Source: Bacteroidales bacterium (GTDB lineage: Bacteria > Bacteroidota > Bacteroidia > Bacteroidales > UBA932). Taken from it: DNA of 64,000 nt. The notes beneath the pieces were generated by a model. It was given only the letters and a program-made list of their open reading frames with translations. It was not told the origin of the DNA and searched no databases. Below are positions 8,728-16,821 of this stretch, piece by piece. The first letter of the stretch is position 1; the number at the start of each line of letters is the position of its first letter. Both the position numbers and the translations under genes were made by a program. The stretch covers positions 1 through 64,000 of the forward strand of contig JAGABD010000021.1 of the NCBI GenBank assembly GCA_017614795.1, in the 5' to 3' direction.

Positions 8728-9774
8728 TTACTTTGTGCTGAAAGCCCAGATTATAGCCTGTTCGTAAACATCGCCGGCTGCAAGCTCGGTGGTGGGGAAA
8801 TCGGGGCGGTTGGGGGAATCGGGGAAGTGCTGGCACTCCAGCGCAACGCCGTCGTAGTCGTGATAGATATGGCCGTTCTTGCCGGAGGGGCAGCCTTCTA
8901 GCCAGTTGCCGGTATATATCTGGATGCCAGGCTGTGTGGTGAACACTTTGAGAAGACGTCCGGTGGCCGGGGAATAGAGCTCCGCTGCTTCGGAGAGCTG
9001 GCCTTCCTTATAATCGTCGATTATCCAGCAGGCGTCATAGCCCTTGCCGAAGTTGAGGGCGGGAAAATCTTTCTTGATATCGCGGCCTATTGGCTTTGCC
9101 GTTACAAAGTCCATAGGATTACCGGCCACGCTTTCGGGTTCGCCCACAGGAATAAGGGTATCGTCCGTAGGGATATATTCCGAAGCGTTGAGGCGCATTT
9201 CATGGTCGAAGATGTTGCCGGCGCCTTCCCCGTCGAGGTTGAAATACACGTGGTTGGTAAGGTTGATCACAGTCTTGGCGTCGCTCTTAGCAGTCATGGT
9301 GAGCTGGAGTTCATTCTCCTCTGTCCAGACATAGCGTGCAACAACCTTCAGGTTGCCGGGATATCCCATTTCGCCGTCGGCCGCAAAATACATAAACTCT
9401 ACCGCGTCGCCATCCTTGCGGGAGTCCCAAACCTTGTTCTGGAAGCCTTCGGGTCCGCCGTGCAGATGGTTGGGGCCGTTGTTGATGGGCAGGCTGTACA
9501 CCTTGCCGTCGATTTCGAGATGCCCTTTCGCAATGCGGTTGGCAAAACGTCCGGGAATCTTTCCGGCGCAGGGACCGTCGGCAAAATAGCTGTCCGCTTC
9601 GGGATAGCCTATAACAACATCGGCCAGCTTGCCTTTCTTGTCGGGCACGGCTATAGCCACGATGCCGGCTCCGATGCTGCTGAGTTCGACATAAGCGCCG
9701 GACTTGTTCTCGATGCGGTATTTAATGATGTCTTTCCCCTGGGCCTTGCCCCAAACGATTTCGGTAATCTTCAT
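8728..9774 (-). CDS. galM: Aldose 1-epimerase (mutarotase)
   Basis: The protein has 348 residues and interconverts alpha and beta anomers of aldoses. Family signatures visible: [14 protein letters not shown] (substrate Arg), [14 protein letters not shown] (the first catalytic His region), [15 protein letters not shown] (second His) and a late [13 protein letters not shown] containing the general-base Glu. No signal peptide is visible, so it is probably cytoplasmic, although some Bacteroidetes paralogues are exported. It is embedded between thyA and an unknown secreted protein in the folA operon, an odd pairing with folate enzymes that probably reflects co-transcription rather than shared function. 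Confidence 0.93.
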   Translation of the reverse strand: MKITEIVWGKAQGKDIIKYRIENKSGAYVELSSIGAGIVAIAVPDKKGKLADVVIGYPEADSYFADGPCAGKIPGRFANRIAKGHLEIDGKVYSLPINNGPNHLHGGPEGFQNKVWDSRKDGDAVEFMYFAADGEMGYPGNLKVVARYVWTEENELQLTMTAKSDAKTVINLTNHVYFNLDGEGAGNIFDHEMRLNASEYIPTDDTLIPVGEPESVAGNPMDFVTAKPIGRDIKKDFPALNFGKGYDACWIIDDYKEGQLSEAAELYSPATGRLLKVFTTQPGIQIYTGNWLEGCPSGKNGHIYHDYDGVALECQHFPDSPNRPDFPTTELAAGDVYEQAIIWAFSTK

Positions 9775-9786
9775 ATCTGTTCAGTG

Positions 9787-10980
9787 TTAAAACGTATATT
9801 CAGTAGGAACGTAGCCGACCAGGGGGCATTTGAGGGCCGTCTGGGGAGCAACGACAATATGGAGAAGGAGGCCGTTCATCGAAGCGGCCTTCGATTTTGC
9901 CTGCTTCCAGGAAGGAGATTGCTTCTCGGCGGTGGGCATAGCGTCGAGTTCGCTGTCCAGCGCTGCAAGCTTGCGGGCGTAGACGAGGTCGGGTTCGTCG
10001 TATTCCTTGATTTTGGCGATCCAGGCGACGAGGGACTTCTTGTTATAGCGGTCCACGACCTTGTTCTGGTCCTTGCGGCCTTCGGCCCAGAAGGACGGCA
10101 GAGGGTCGTTCCAGTTCTTGTTGTTGGCCTTCATCCAATTCTCGGTCTTGGCGGCAAGGGCCTTTTCCATAGAGTTGATTTCCTTGCATTCGTCGGACTT
10201 CTGCCAGTCGGCCGCTATCTTCTCGGCAAGCACGCCGAGCGCATCTTCCAGACTCATTCCCGCGTCGGATACCTTTCCTCCGAGAAGCGATGCCTGAAGG
10301 TTGTTGAGGCGGGCCTCGTTCTTCTTCAGGGATTCCTCGTTCATCTGCTCGAAGAGGGCCTGGAGTTCCTCATATATCTGCTCGCTGCGGGAAGGCTTGT
10401 CCTCGGCGGCGGCTTCGGCGTTCATCATCGCCTGGAGCTTGGACTTGTCCATGCCGGTCTTCTCGGCCACGAGACCGAGGATGACCGACTGCATCTGCTC
10501 GGGTGTCGCAGTAGTGGGATCGACTCCGGCCTTCGCCATCGCCGCGAAGATTTCCTGGGGGCTGATGTCGGGCGTCATCGAAGGGTCGGGCATTCCCGGA
10601 GGAGGGCCCTGCATCCTTCCCTGCGGCCTGCCCTGGGGTTTGGGCGCGGGTGCCGCCGCCATCGGGTTGAACGCATTCATATACTCCTGGGCATAACGCT
10701 CGCAGAGTGCTTCGAGGGCCAGTTCGTACGCTTTGGCCGTCTTGGCATATGCTTCCCTGCCGGCGTGCGAAACAAGCTTCGCGGGGTCGGGAAGCGCGGG
10801 CCTTGCGGCGAGGGCGTCCTTGAAGGTGGCGAAAGTGGCGGAAGGAGCGATTTCGCCGAGCGAGAAATCGTCGTCGACCGAAACCGAAAGGTATTCGGCA
10901 TAGGTGAAAGGCTCTTCCTGGGCGTTTGCGGCCGCCCACGCGAGGGCGAGGCACGCCAAGACGGACAAGATCTTTTTCAT
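9787..10980 (-). CDS. Secreted helical protein of unknown function
   Basis: The protein has 397 residues. The start at 10980 is set by a clean signal peptide (MKKILSVLACLALAW, cleavage near ANAQ) and by TAATG coupling with folA (1 nt overlap); a longer frame upstream only re-reads folA. The mature part is strongly helical and rich in Ala, Lys and Glu. It has a low-complexity Pro/Gly/Met/Gln insert near residues 108-130 (PKPQGRPQGRMQGPPPG) and no cysteines in a catalytic context. No family is recognised. Secreted or periplasmic location is inferred from the signal. It sits between folA and galM in the same operon. Confidence 0.7.
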   Translation of the reverse strand: MKKILSVLACLALAWAAANAQEEPFTYAEYLSVSVDDDFSLGEIAPSATFATFKDALAARPALPDPAKLVSHAGREAYAKTAKAYELALEALCERYAQEYMNAFNPMAAAPAPKPQGRPQGRMQGPPPGMPDPSMTPDISPQEIFAAMAKAGVDPTTATPEQMQSVILGLVAEKTGMDKSKLQAMMNAEAAAEDKPSRSEQIYEELQALFEQMNEESLKKNEARLNNLQASLLGGKVSDAGMSLEDALGVLAEKIAADWQKSDECKEINSMEKALAAKTENWMKANNKNWNDPLPSFWAEGRKDQNKVVDRYNKKSLVAWIAKIKEYDEPDLVYARKLAALDSELDAMPTAEKQSPSWKQAKSKAASMNGLLLHIVVAPQTALKCPLVGYVPTEYTF

Positions 10981-11468
10981 TATTTCTTCTTGTAGACTAC
11001 GAATTCGAATTTCCAGCCCGTTTCGGGGTCGGTGTGGGTTTCGCTGACGCTGACTTTCTTCCAGACCGCGGGGTCTATTTCGGGGAAGAAGGCGTCGGCA
11101 TCTTCGATTACGGTGTGCACGTGGGTGATGTAGAGCGTGTCCATATCCGGCATGGCGGCGCGGTAGACGGAGGCCCCTCCCATAATGAAGCACTTCTCGG
11201 CGGGTTCGGCGGCTGCATAGGCCTCGTCGAAGGAATACACGCATTCCACGTCGGGAATGGGGTCCCCTCCGAGGTTGAGGACTATGTTCTTCCTTCCCTT
11301 AAGCGGCCTGAAAGGCAGCGAGAAGTATGTCGTGCGGCCCATGATCACGGGATATCCGCGTGTCGTGTTCTTGAAATACTGAAGATCTTCGGAGATGTGC
11401 CAGGGAAGTTGTCCCTTGATTCCGATGCCGTTGTTGTCGGCGATAGCTACGATGAGGCATTTTTCCAT
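10980..11468 (-). CDS. folA: Dihydrofolate reductase
   Basis: The protein has 162 residues, standard for bacterial DHFR, which reduces dihydrofolate with NADPH. Visible signatures: an N-terminal IVAIADNNGIGIKGQLPWH (Met20-loop region with the LPW motif), the catalytic acidic residue in HISEDLQYFKNTT, VIMGRTTYFSLP, and CFIMGGASVYRAAMP, which binds NADPH. It is the first gene of the minus-strand operon folA - unknown - galM - thyA. A perfect TAAATTTG -7 box ends 5 nt before its ATG, so the transcript is probably leaderless. Trimethoprim would be the expected class inhibitor of the family; no resistance substitution was assessed. Confidence 0.96.
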   Translation of the reverse strand: MEKCLIVAIADNNGIGIKGQLPWHISEDLQYFKNTTRGYPVIMGRTTYFSLPFRPLKGRKNIVLNLGGDPIPDVECVYSFDEAYAAAEPAEKCFIMGGASVYRAAMPDMDTLYITHVHTVIEDADAFFPEIDPAVWKKVSVSETHTDPETGWKFEFVVYKKK

Positions 11469-11473
11469 ATCTG

Positions 11474-11481
11474 CAAATTTA
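11474..11481 (-). promoter_or_regulatory. -7 box TAAATTTG for the folA operon
   Basis: A perfect TAnnTTTG on the minus strand, 5 nt upstream of the folA ATG. It lies back to back with the plus-strand box at 11496-11503. Confidence 0.65.
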
Positions 11482-11495
11482 TGAAATAAATTCGC

Positions 11496-11503
11496 TAAAT
11501 TTG
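11496..11503 (+). promoter_or_regulatory. -7 box TAAATTTG for the C10 peptidase operon
   Basis: A perfect TAnnTTTG 24 nt upstream of the ATG at 11528, giving a short but genuine leader that contains an A-rich stretch instead of a Shine-Dalgarno. Confidence 0.65.
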
Positions 11504-11527
11504 CCGCCCCTAAACAATAATTGATTG

Positions 11528-13384
11528 ATGAAAAGAATTATAGCATTGCTCGCCATCCTGCTGATCGCTTTGCAGGCATCGGCGACGCCGGTGAGCGAGA
11601 GCGCCGCAAAGTCCCTCGCTGAAAAATTTCTCCAGAGCCCTTCGGCCGCGAAACTTGCCCATAAGGGGCTTGTGCCTTCGCAGACCGTCGGTGTCAAGCG
11701 TCTGGCTCTCAAGGCCTCTGCTGCCTCGAACCCTGCATATTACGTGTTCAATTTCGATGGTGGCGGTTGGGTGATCGTTTCCGGCGAAGACAGCGTAGAG
11801 CCGGTTATCGGATACTCCACGACAGGCAAATTCTCCCTCGAGGGCGCTCCTTCGAACATCCGCTGGTGGATGGAGGGACGCGCAAGCGAAATAGGAGCCA
11901 TCCGCAGCGGCATCGCTTCTCCCAAGGCGGCCGTGCGCAAAAGCTGGAAGAATCCCCGCACGGGAAAGAACGACAACAATTACGTGGTGAAGTACAACAC
12001 CGCCCAGTGGAACCAGGAGGAACCGTACAACGACGAGTGTCCTGAAGTCGGCGGCAAAACTGCCGTTTCGGGCTGTGTGGCAACTGCGGGCGCCATCGTG
12101 GCGCGCCATTTCTGCTGGCCGGACGCCGGCGTGGGAACGACCGAAGCGTATTCCTATACCAGCGACGACACCCACGCGAAGGTCAACATCCCGGCAGTGA
12201 CGCTCGGCCGCTCGTACGACTGGAACAATATGCTTCTGAGTTACGGCAACAGCTATACCCCCGCACAGGGTGCCGCCGTTGCGGCCCTGATGGTGGACAT
12301 CGGCAAGGCCAGCATGATGGCGTACAACTACGATGCGGGTTCCGGCACGTTCGACCAGTGCCTTCTGCTTGCTTTCCAGAAGCATTTCAAGTATAACAAG
12401 CAGGCCTACGTGGCGTTCCGTGCCAGTTATACCGACGAACAGTGGATCGATATGCTCAAGCAGAATCTCGCCAATGTGGGCCCGATGGTATATGGCGGAG
12501 CCGATTCCGAAGGAGGCCACGAATTCGTGTTCGACGGCTATGACGCCGACAACTATTTCAGCGTCAACTGGGGCTGGGGCGGCTCCGATAACGGAAAGTT
12601 CCTCATCGACGCCCTGACCATCGAGTCCATGAACTGGACTTTCAGCGAAGGGCACAGCTCCATTTTCAATCTCGAACCGGACAGGAACGGCACGACCGCT
12701 TACCGCGACCAGATTCTCCTGACGAAGTACAACGACACCTACAAGGGTCTTTACACTACTACGACTTCTTTCAACCAGAACCAGTCTTTCACGATGAAGG
12801 TCTACGCGTATTACAACAATGCGACGATGCCTTTCAACGGCAAGCTTTACATTGCGGTGTACGACAAGAACGGCAACTGGAAAGAGAATGTCAGTTCGGC
12901 GAAGACGGTCAGCAATTTGGAGAATGCTTACATCAGCTATGTGCGTGGCGACTATAACGGCGCCGATTTCTGCTGGGATACCTGGTCGTCCGTCTCCTGC
13001 AAGATAACCCAGCCCATAAAGGGCGGCGACCGCCTGCGCCTCCATTATGAAGGCCAGTACAGCAGCGGCTATGCACGTGGCGACGAGGATGAAGATACAA
13101 TATGGGAGATAGTCCTCAAAGATATTGTCGGCCCTACGTCCGAGGAGATAGCGGCGGCGACCAGCTTCGGATGGAATAAGAGCACTCGCACAATCAACAC
13201 TTCCTGCAGTCTGGATGACGGGATCTCCATGACGATGAAGAATGCTTCCGGACAGGCCGTTTACAGCATCGGTTCCATGAACAAGAACCAGGCATATTCC
13301 ATCAACTGCAGCACTTTCGCTCCCGGTACCTACACCCTGGTTTACAGAGGCGGCGAAGACTACACACTCACACTCACACTCTAA
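11528..13384 (+). CDS. C10 (streptopain/interpain) family secreted cysteine protease
   Basis: The protein has 618 residues. The ATG at 11528 is preferred over a TTG three bases earlier. A signal peptide ending near ASATP is followed by a propeptide (AYYVFNFDGGGWVIVSGED, Spi/propeptide type). The peptidase C10 domain (about 150-375) has the nucleophile in KTAVSGCVATAGAIVA and the catalytic His in GGHEFVFDGYDADNYF, followed by SVNWGWGG, all diagnostic for SpeB/interpain homologues. The remaining 240 residues are beta-rich. The extreme C-terminus (APGTYTLVYRGGEDYTLTL) resembles a type IX secretion-type tail domain, though not a textbook match. It heads an operon with a collagen-like lipoprotein 12 nt downstream. 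A broad-specificity extracellular protease is likely. Confidence 0.9.
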   Translation: MKRIIALLAILLIALQASATPVSESAAKSLAEKFLQSPSAAKLAHKGLVPSQTVGVKRLALKASAASNPAYYVFNFDGGGWVIVSGEDSVEPVIGYSTTGKFSLEGAPSNIRWWMEGRASEIGAIRSGIASPKAAVRKSWKNPRTGKNDNNYVVKYNTAQWNQEEPYNDECPEVGGKTAVSGCVATAGAIVARHFCWPDAGVGTTEAYSYTSDDTHAKVNIPAVTLGRSYDWNNMLLSYGNSYTPAQGAAVAALMVDIGKASMMAYNYDAGSGTFDQCLLLAFQKHFKYNKQAYVAFRASYTDEQWIDMLKQNLANVGPMVYGGADSEGGHEFVFDGYDADNYFSVNWGWGGSDNGKFLIDALTIESMNWTFSEGHSSIFNLEPDRNGTTAYRDQILLTKYNDTYKGLYTTTTSFNQNQSFTMKVYAYYNNATMPFNGKLYIAVYDKNGNWKENVSSAKTVSNLENAYISYVRGDYNGADFCWDTWSSVSCKITQPIKGGDRLRLHYEGQYSSGYARGDEDEDTIWEIVLKDIVGPTSEEIAAATSFGWNKSTRTINTSCSLDDGISMTMKNASGQAVYSIGSMNKNQAYSINCSTFAPGTYTLVYRGGEDYTLTLTL

Positions 13385-13396
13385 TACGGAACGGCT

Positions 13397-14896
13397 ATGA
13401 AAAAGATATTTTTTGTTTTGGTTGTGGCCGCGACCGCGGCGCTGTCCTGCTCGAAGATCAACGAACTCGACGACAGGGTGGGCAAACTCGAAAAACGGAT
13501 GGATGCGGTCGAAACGGCCATATCCCAGATAAATACCAACATAGCCGGTCTCCAGTCGATAGTCTCGGCTCTTTCGCAAAAAGACTATATCAGGGAGGTC
13601 AAGGACATCAAGGACGCAAGCAACAACGTCATCGGCTATGAGATCGTCTTCGACAAGAAAGGAAGCGTAAAGATTTATCACGGAGCGAAGGGAGACACCG
13701 GCTCGACCGGACCCCAGGGCCCGCAGGGCCAGCCCGGAAGCACTCCGCAGATAGGCATTGCCCTCGATACCGACGGCCAGTACTACTGGACGCTCAACGG
13801 AAGCTGGCTCCTTGATTCCACCAACGGCCAAAAGGTTTTTGCCGTGGGCCAGAAGGGCGAACAGGGCAACCCCGGCTCCACCGGTCAAAACGGAGCCAAC
13901 GGTTCCGACGGAAATGACGGACTTACTCCTCAACTCAGAATAGAGCAGGGACAGTGGGAACTTTCCTATGACGGCCAGACCTGGACACAGCTGGGAGTGG
14001 CGACTTCCGTCAACACCGACAACTTCTTCACTTCCGTCGCGAAATCCGGCGACGATCTCGTGCTGACGCTTCATAACGGCGATGTCTACCGCATCCCCAT
14101 TGGCTCTCAGCTCTCCATCGCATACAACGTGGACAGCCTCGTCGTGGTGCAGCCGGGCGAGACCCGCACCATCCACTATGTGATAAGCACATCGGTCGGC
14201 AAGGCCGACATCGAGGTTCTAACGAACGGCGACGTCAAGGCGAAACTGGTGAACCAGTCCGGTCTCGAAGGCGACATCCAGGTAATCTGCGGAACCGAAA
14301 TCGACGAATACTGCAAGGTCGTGGTCCTTGTGACCGACGGCGTGAAGATAATCACCGACCGCTTCGAGTTCGAAACTGAAGGAATGACCATCACCGACAA
14401 CTCCCGCAAGCCCGTCGAGGCTGCGGCCGGCGATCTCGAGATAGAATTCCTGACCAACACCGAATTCGACGTGGTGATTCCCGCCGCCGCGCAGAGCTGG
14501 ATCTCCTGTGTCGCCACCAAGGCGATGGCCGTGCACGGAATGACGCTCCGCATTGCCGAGAATACCGGCGTCAAACGCAGCGCGGTCGTGAGCGTCAAGA
14601 GCAGGATCAGCAACCTTCAGCTTGATTATACAATTGTCCAGGAGGGCCTGCTCGGAGTCGTGAGATTTGTTTACACAGGCGCCGGTTACTCCGATTCTTT
14701 CCCTACCGTATCCGGAAACACTACAGGCGCGACGGTCGACTGGGGCGATGCGGTCGTGACCGCCTGGGGAACTTACACCCATAATTATACCGACGGACAG
14801 ACCTCCCATACCATTACTGTGACTATGGGACAGATGACCGAGATCGGGTTTGCCAACCTCAACGGAATCAGCTCGATCGACGTTTCCGAGATGTAG
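13397..14896 (+). CDS. Lipoprotein with coiled coil, collagen-like repeats and BACON-like region
   Basis: The protein has 499 residues. The signal ends ALSC, giving a lipidated Cys18. Residues 20-65 form a heptad-rich coiled coil (LDDRVGKLEKRMDAVE). Two Gly-X-Y collagen-like stretches follow, around residues 96-114 (GDTGSTGPQGPQGQPG) and 152-176 (GEQGNPGSTGQNGANG), separated by a beta segment. This layout matches proteins annotated as 'PL29 family lyase N-terminal domain', which usually carry no lyase. A region near 330-415 (VIPAAAQSWISCVA, then IVQEG) resembles BACON domains. The C-terminus (YTGAGYSDSFPTVSG) looks like the start of a PKD-like or leucine-rich surface domain that stops early. 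A trimeric surface stalk is plausible. Confidence 0.75.
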   Translation: MKKIFFVLVVAATAALSCSKINELDDRVGKLEKRMDAVETAISQINTNIAGLQSIVSALSQKDYIREVKDIKDASNNVIGYEIVFDKKGSVKIYHGAKGDTGSTGPQGPQGQPGSTPQIGIALDTDGQYYWTLNGSWLLDSTNGQKVFAVGQKGEQGNPGSTGQNGANGSDGNDGLTPQLRIEQGQWELSYDGQTWTQLGVATSVNTDNFFTSVAKSGDDLVLTLHNGDVYRIPIGSQLSIAYNVDSLVVVQPGETRTIHYVISTSVGKADIEVLTNGDVKAKLVNQSGLEGDIQVICGTEIDEYCKVVVLVTDGVKIITDRFEFETEGMTITDNSRKPVEAAAGDLEIEFLTNTEFDVVIPAAAQSWISCVATKAMAVHGMTLRIAENTGVKRSAVVSVKSRISNLQLDYTIVQEGLLGVVRFVYTGAGYSDSFPTVSGNTTGATVDWGDAVVTAWGTYTHNYTDGQTSHTITVTMGQMTEIGFANLNGISSIDVSEM

Positions 14897-14899
14897 CAT

Positions 14900-16207
14900 A
14901 TGGCGAGAGGAAGGGGGAATTTCGGCAGCCGCTTCGCGGTGGTGATGGCTTTGGCCGGTTCGGCGATCGGCCTCGGCAACATCTGGCGTTTCCCCTATAT
15001 GGTAGGGCAGCACGGAGGCGCGGCGTTCATTCTTGTCTATGTCGTCTGCGTGGCTTTGATCGCCCTTCCCATCTTCTTCGCAGAATCCATCATCGGCAAG
15101 ACCAGCGGCAGCGACACCTTCGGGGCGATGGAAAAATGCGCGCCCGGTACGGGCTGGAAGAACGCCGGCTATATCGCCATCGCGGCTTCCTTCGTCGTGG
15201 TTTCCTTCTACAGTGTGGTAGGCGGCTGGAGCGTGGATTATCTCGCACGCGCACTCACCGGCGGCTTCTCTTTTTCGGGACTGGAAGAGGCGGCAACCGT
15301 GTTCGGGAGAATGAACTCTTCGCTCGCGGAGCCTATGATAGGCCTGACCATTTTCCTGGGGCTGACCGCCTTGATACTTGCGAGCGGCGTCGACAAAGGA
15401 ATAGAGACCTTCTCCAAGATAACGATGCCTCTGCTCTTCCTGATGATAATTCTCATCGTGGCCCGTTCGGTCACGCTCCCGGGCGCGGGGAAGGGTCTGG
15501 AGTATCTCCTCAAGCCCGACTTCTCGAAACTTGACGGGAAGGCGATTGCCGCGGCGCTTGGGCAGGCGTTCTTCTCGCTCTCGCTGGGCGTGGGCGCCAT
15601 TCTCACCTATTCTTCCTATATGAGGAAAGAGGAGAACATCCTCTATGCGGGAATTTGGAGCGCGCTGTTCGATACGCTCTTCGCGCTGATGGCAAGTTTC
15701 GCCATAATGCCCGCGGTATTCGTTTCCGGCCTGACTCCCGGGGCGGGTCCCTCGCTGGTGTTCGAGACGCTGCCCGTCATATTCTCGCAGATGGGGGTGC
15801 TGGTCCCGATCATATTCTTCTTCTCGATACTCATCGCGGCGCTTACCTCCTCCATTTCGATGATGGAAGTGGTAGTTTCGTGGCTGGTGGACCAGAAGAA
15901 GCTCCCGCGTCCCCTCGCCGCATTCTGTGCCTTTGCTGGTACCTGGTGTCTGGGCGCCCTCTGCGCAATCTTCCCGAAGGTTTTCGCCGTTTGCGACTTC
16001 ACCACATCCAACATCCTGATGATGTTCGGAGCCTTCGTGTTCGCTCTCGTGGTAGGCTGGAAGATGTCGAAAACCGACGTCCGCACGCAGTTTACCAATT
16101 ACGGCACTTCCCGCGGCGCCAAGGTGGCCTTCCCGGTGGTGTATTTCCTCATCAAATACATCGCTCCCGTAATGATAGCGGTAATCGCGTTCACCAACCT
16201 CTTCTAA
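14900..16207 (+). CDS. Sodium-dependent amino-acid transporter, NSS/SNF family
   Basis: The protein has 435 residues with about 11 transmembrane helices, shorter than 12-helix eukaryotic members but normal for bacterial NSS proteins such as the MhsT/TnaT type. The first helix has the family signature: [20 protein letters not shown], with the unwound GSAIGLGN sodium/substrate site, then [12 protein letters not shown]. Helix 6-7 and 8 regions ([17 protein letters not shown]) carry the second sodium site. The exact substrate (an amino acid such as Tyr, Trp or branched-chain) cannot be read. It starts 3 nt after the lipoprotein stop and lies next to a secreted protease, which fits uptake of peptide-degradation products. 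Confidence 0.9.
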   Translation: MARGRGNFGSRFAVVMALAGSAIGLGNIWRFPYMVGQHGGAAFILVYVVCVALIALPIFFAESIIGKTSGSDTFGAMEKCAPGTGWKNAGYIAIAASFVVVSFYSVVGGWSVDYLARALTGGFSFSGLEEAATVFGRMNSSLAEPMIGLTIFLGLTALILASGVDKGIETFSKITMPLLFLMIILIVARSVTLPGAGKGLEYLLKPDFSKLDGKAIAAALGQAFFSLSLGVGAILTYSSYMRKEENILYAGIWSALFDTLFALMASFAIMPAVFVSGLTPGAGPSLVFETLPVIFSQMGVLVPIIFFFSILIAALTSSISMMEVVVSWLVDQKKLPRPLAAFCAFAGTWCLGALCAIFPKVFAVCDFTTSNILMMFGAFVFALVVGWKMSKTDVRTQFTNYGTSRGAKVAFPVVYFLIKYIAPVMIAVIAFTNLF

Positions 16208-16209
16208 CG

Positions 16210-16821
16210 ATGGGCAAGGAAGTCTTTCTGCCTGTCGGCATCGATCCGACGAGACTCGAGGCGGGTTGCGACGAAGCCGGCCGCGGACCGCTTGCCGGAC
16301 CGGTGTATGCCGCCGCGGTGATTCTGCCTCCGGATTTCAGGCATCCCCTGCTGAACGATTCCAAACAGATGAGCGAAAAGGCCCGCGAGGAGCTGCGTCC
16401 GATAATAGAGAAGGAGGCGGTGGCCTGGTCGGTGGTTGCTGTTGAGGCGGATGAGATAGACAAGCTGAATATTCTGAAGGCCTCCATTACAGGTATGCAA
16501 AGGGCGGTGCTGTCTTTGTCGGTTAAGCCGGAGTTTCTTTTGATAGATGGAAACAAGTTTCTGCCGCTCAAGGGTTACGACTACCGCACCGTAGTGCACG
16601 GCGACGCGACATACGCCTGTATAGCCGCCGCTTCGGTACTCGCCAAGACCTACCGCGACGACCGTATGCGCGAACTTGCCGCGCAGTATCCGGGTTATGG
16701 TTGGGAACGTAATTTCGGATATCCTACCGAAGAGCACATCGAGGCCATCCGCACCCTGGGCTTCTCCCCGCAGCATCGCCGCAGTTTCCATCCCAAGGCC
16801 CTCGAGCCCACTCTGTTCTAA
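16210..16821 (+). CDS. rnhB: Ribonuclease HII
   Basis: The protein has 203 residues. It removes RNA from RNA/DNA hybrids and single ribonucleotides misincorporated in DNA. The catalytic core is visible: [20 protein letters not shown] with the D-E pair, FLLIDGNKF with the third acidic residue, and [19 protein letters not shown] with the fourth Asp. The start at 16210, 2 nt after the transporter stop, gives the usual family length; the much longer upstream frame only re-reads the transporter gene. The stop overlaps convergent mutS by 4 nt. Confidence 0.95.
   Translation: MGKEVFLPVGIDPTRLEAGCDEAGRGPLAGPVYAAAVILPPDFRHPLLNDSKQMSEKAREELRPIIEKEAVAWSVVAVEADEIDKLNILKASITGMQRAVLSLSVKPEFLLIDGNKFLPLKGYDYRTVVHGDATYACIAAASVLAKTYRDDRMRELAAQYPGYGWERNFGYPTEEHIEAIRTLGFSPQHRRSFHPKALEPTLF

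Noticed and set aside
11510..14176. Long minus-strand open frame of 888 codons
   Set aside because: Antisense to the C10 peptidase and collagen-like lipoprotein, whose motifs, signal peptides and promoter are unambiguous.
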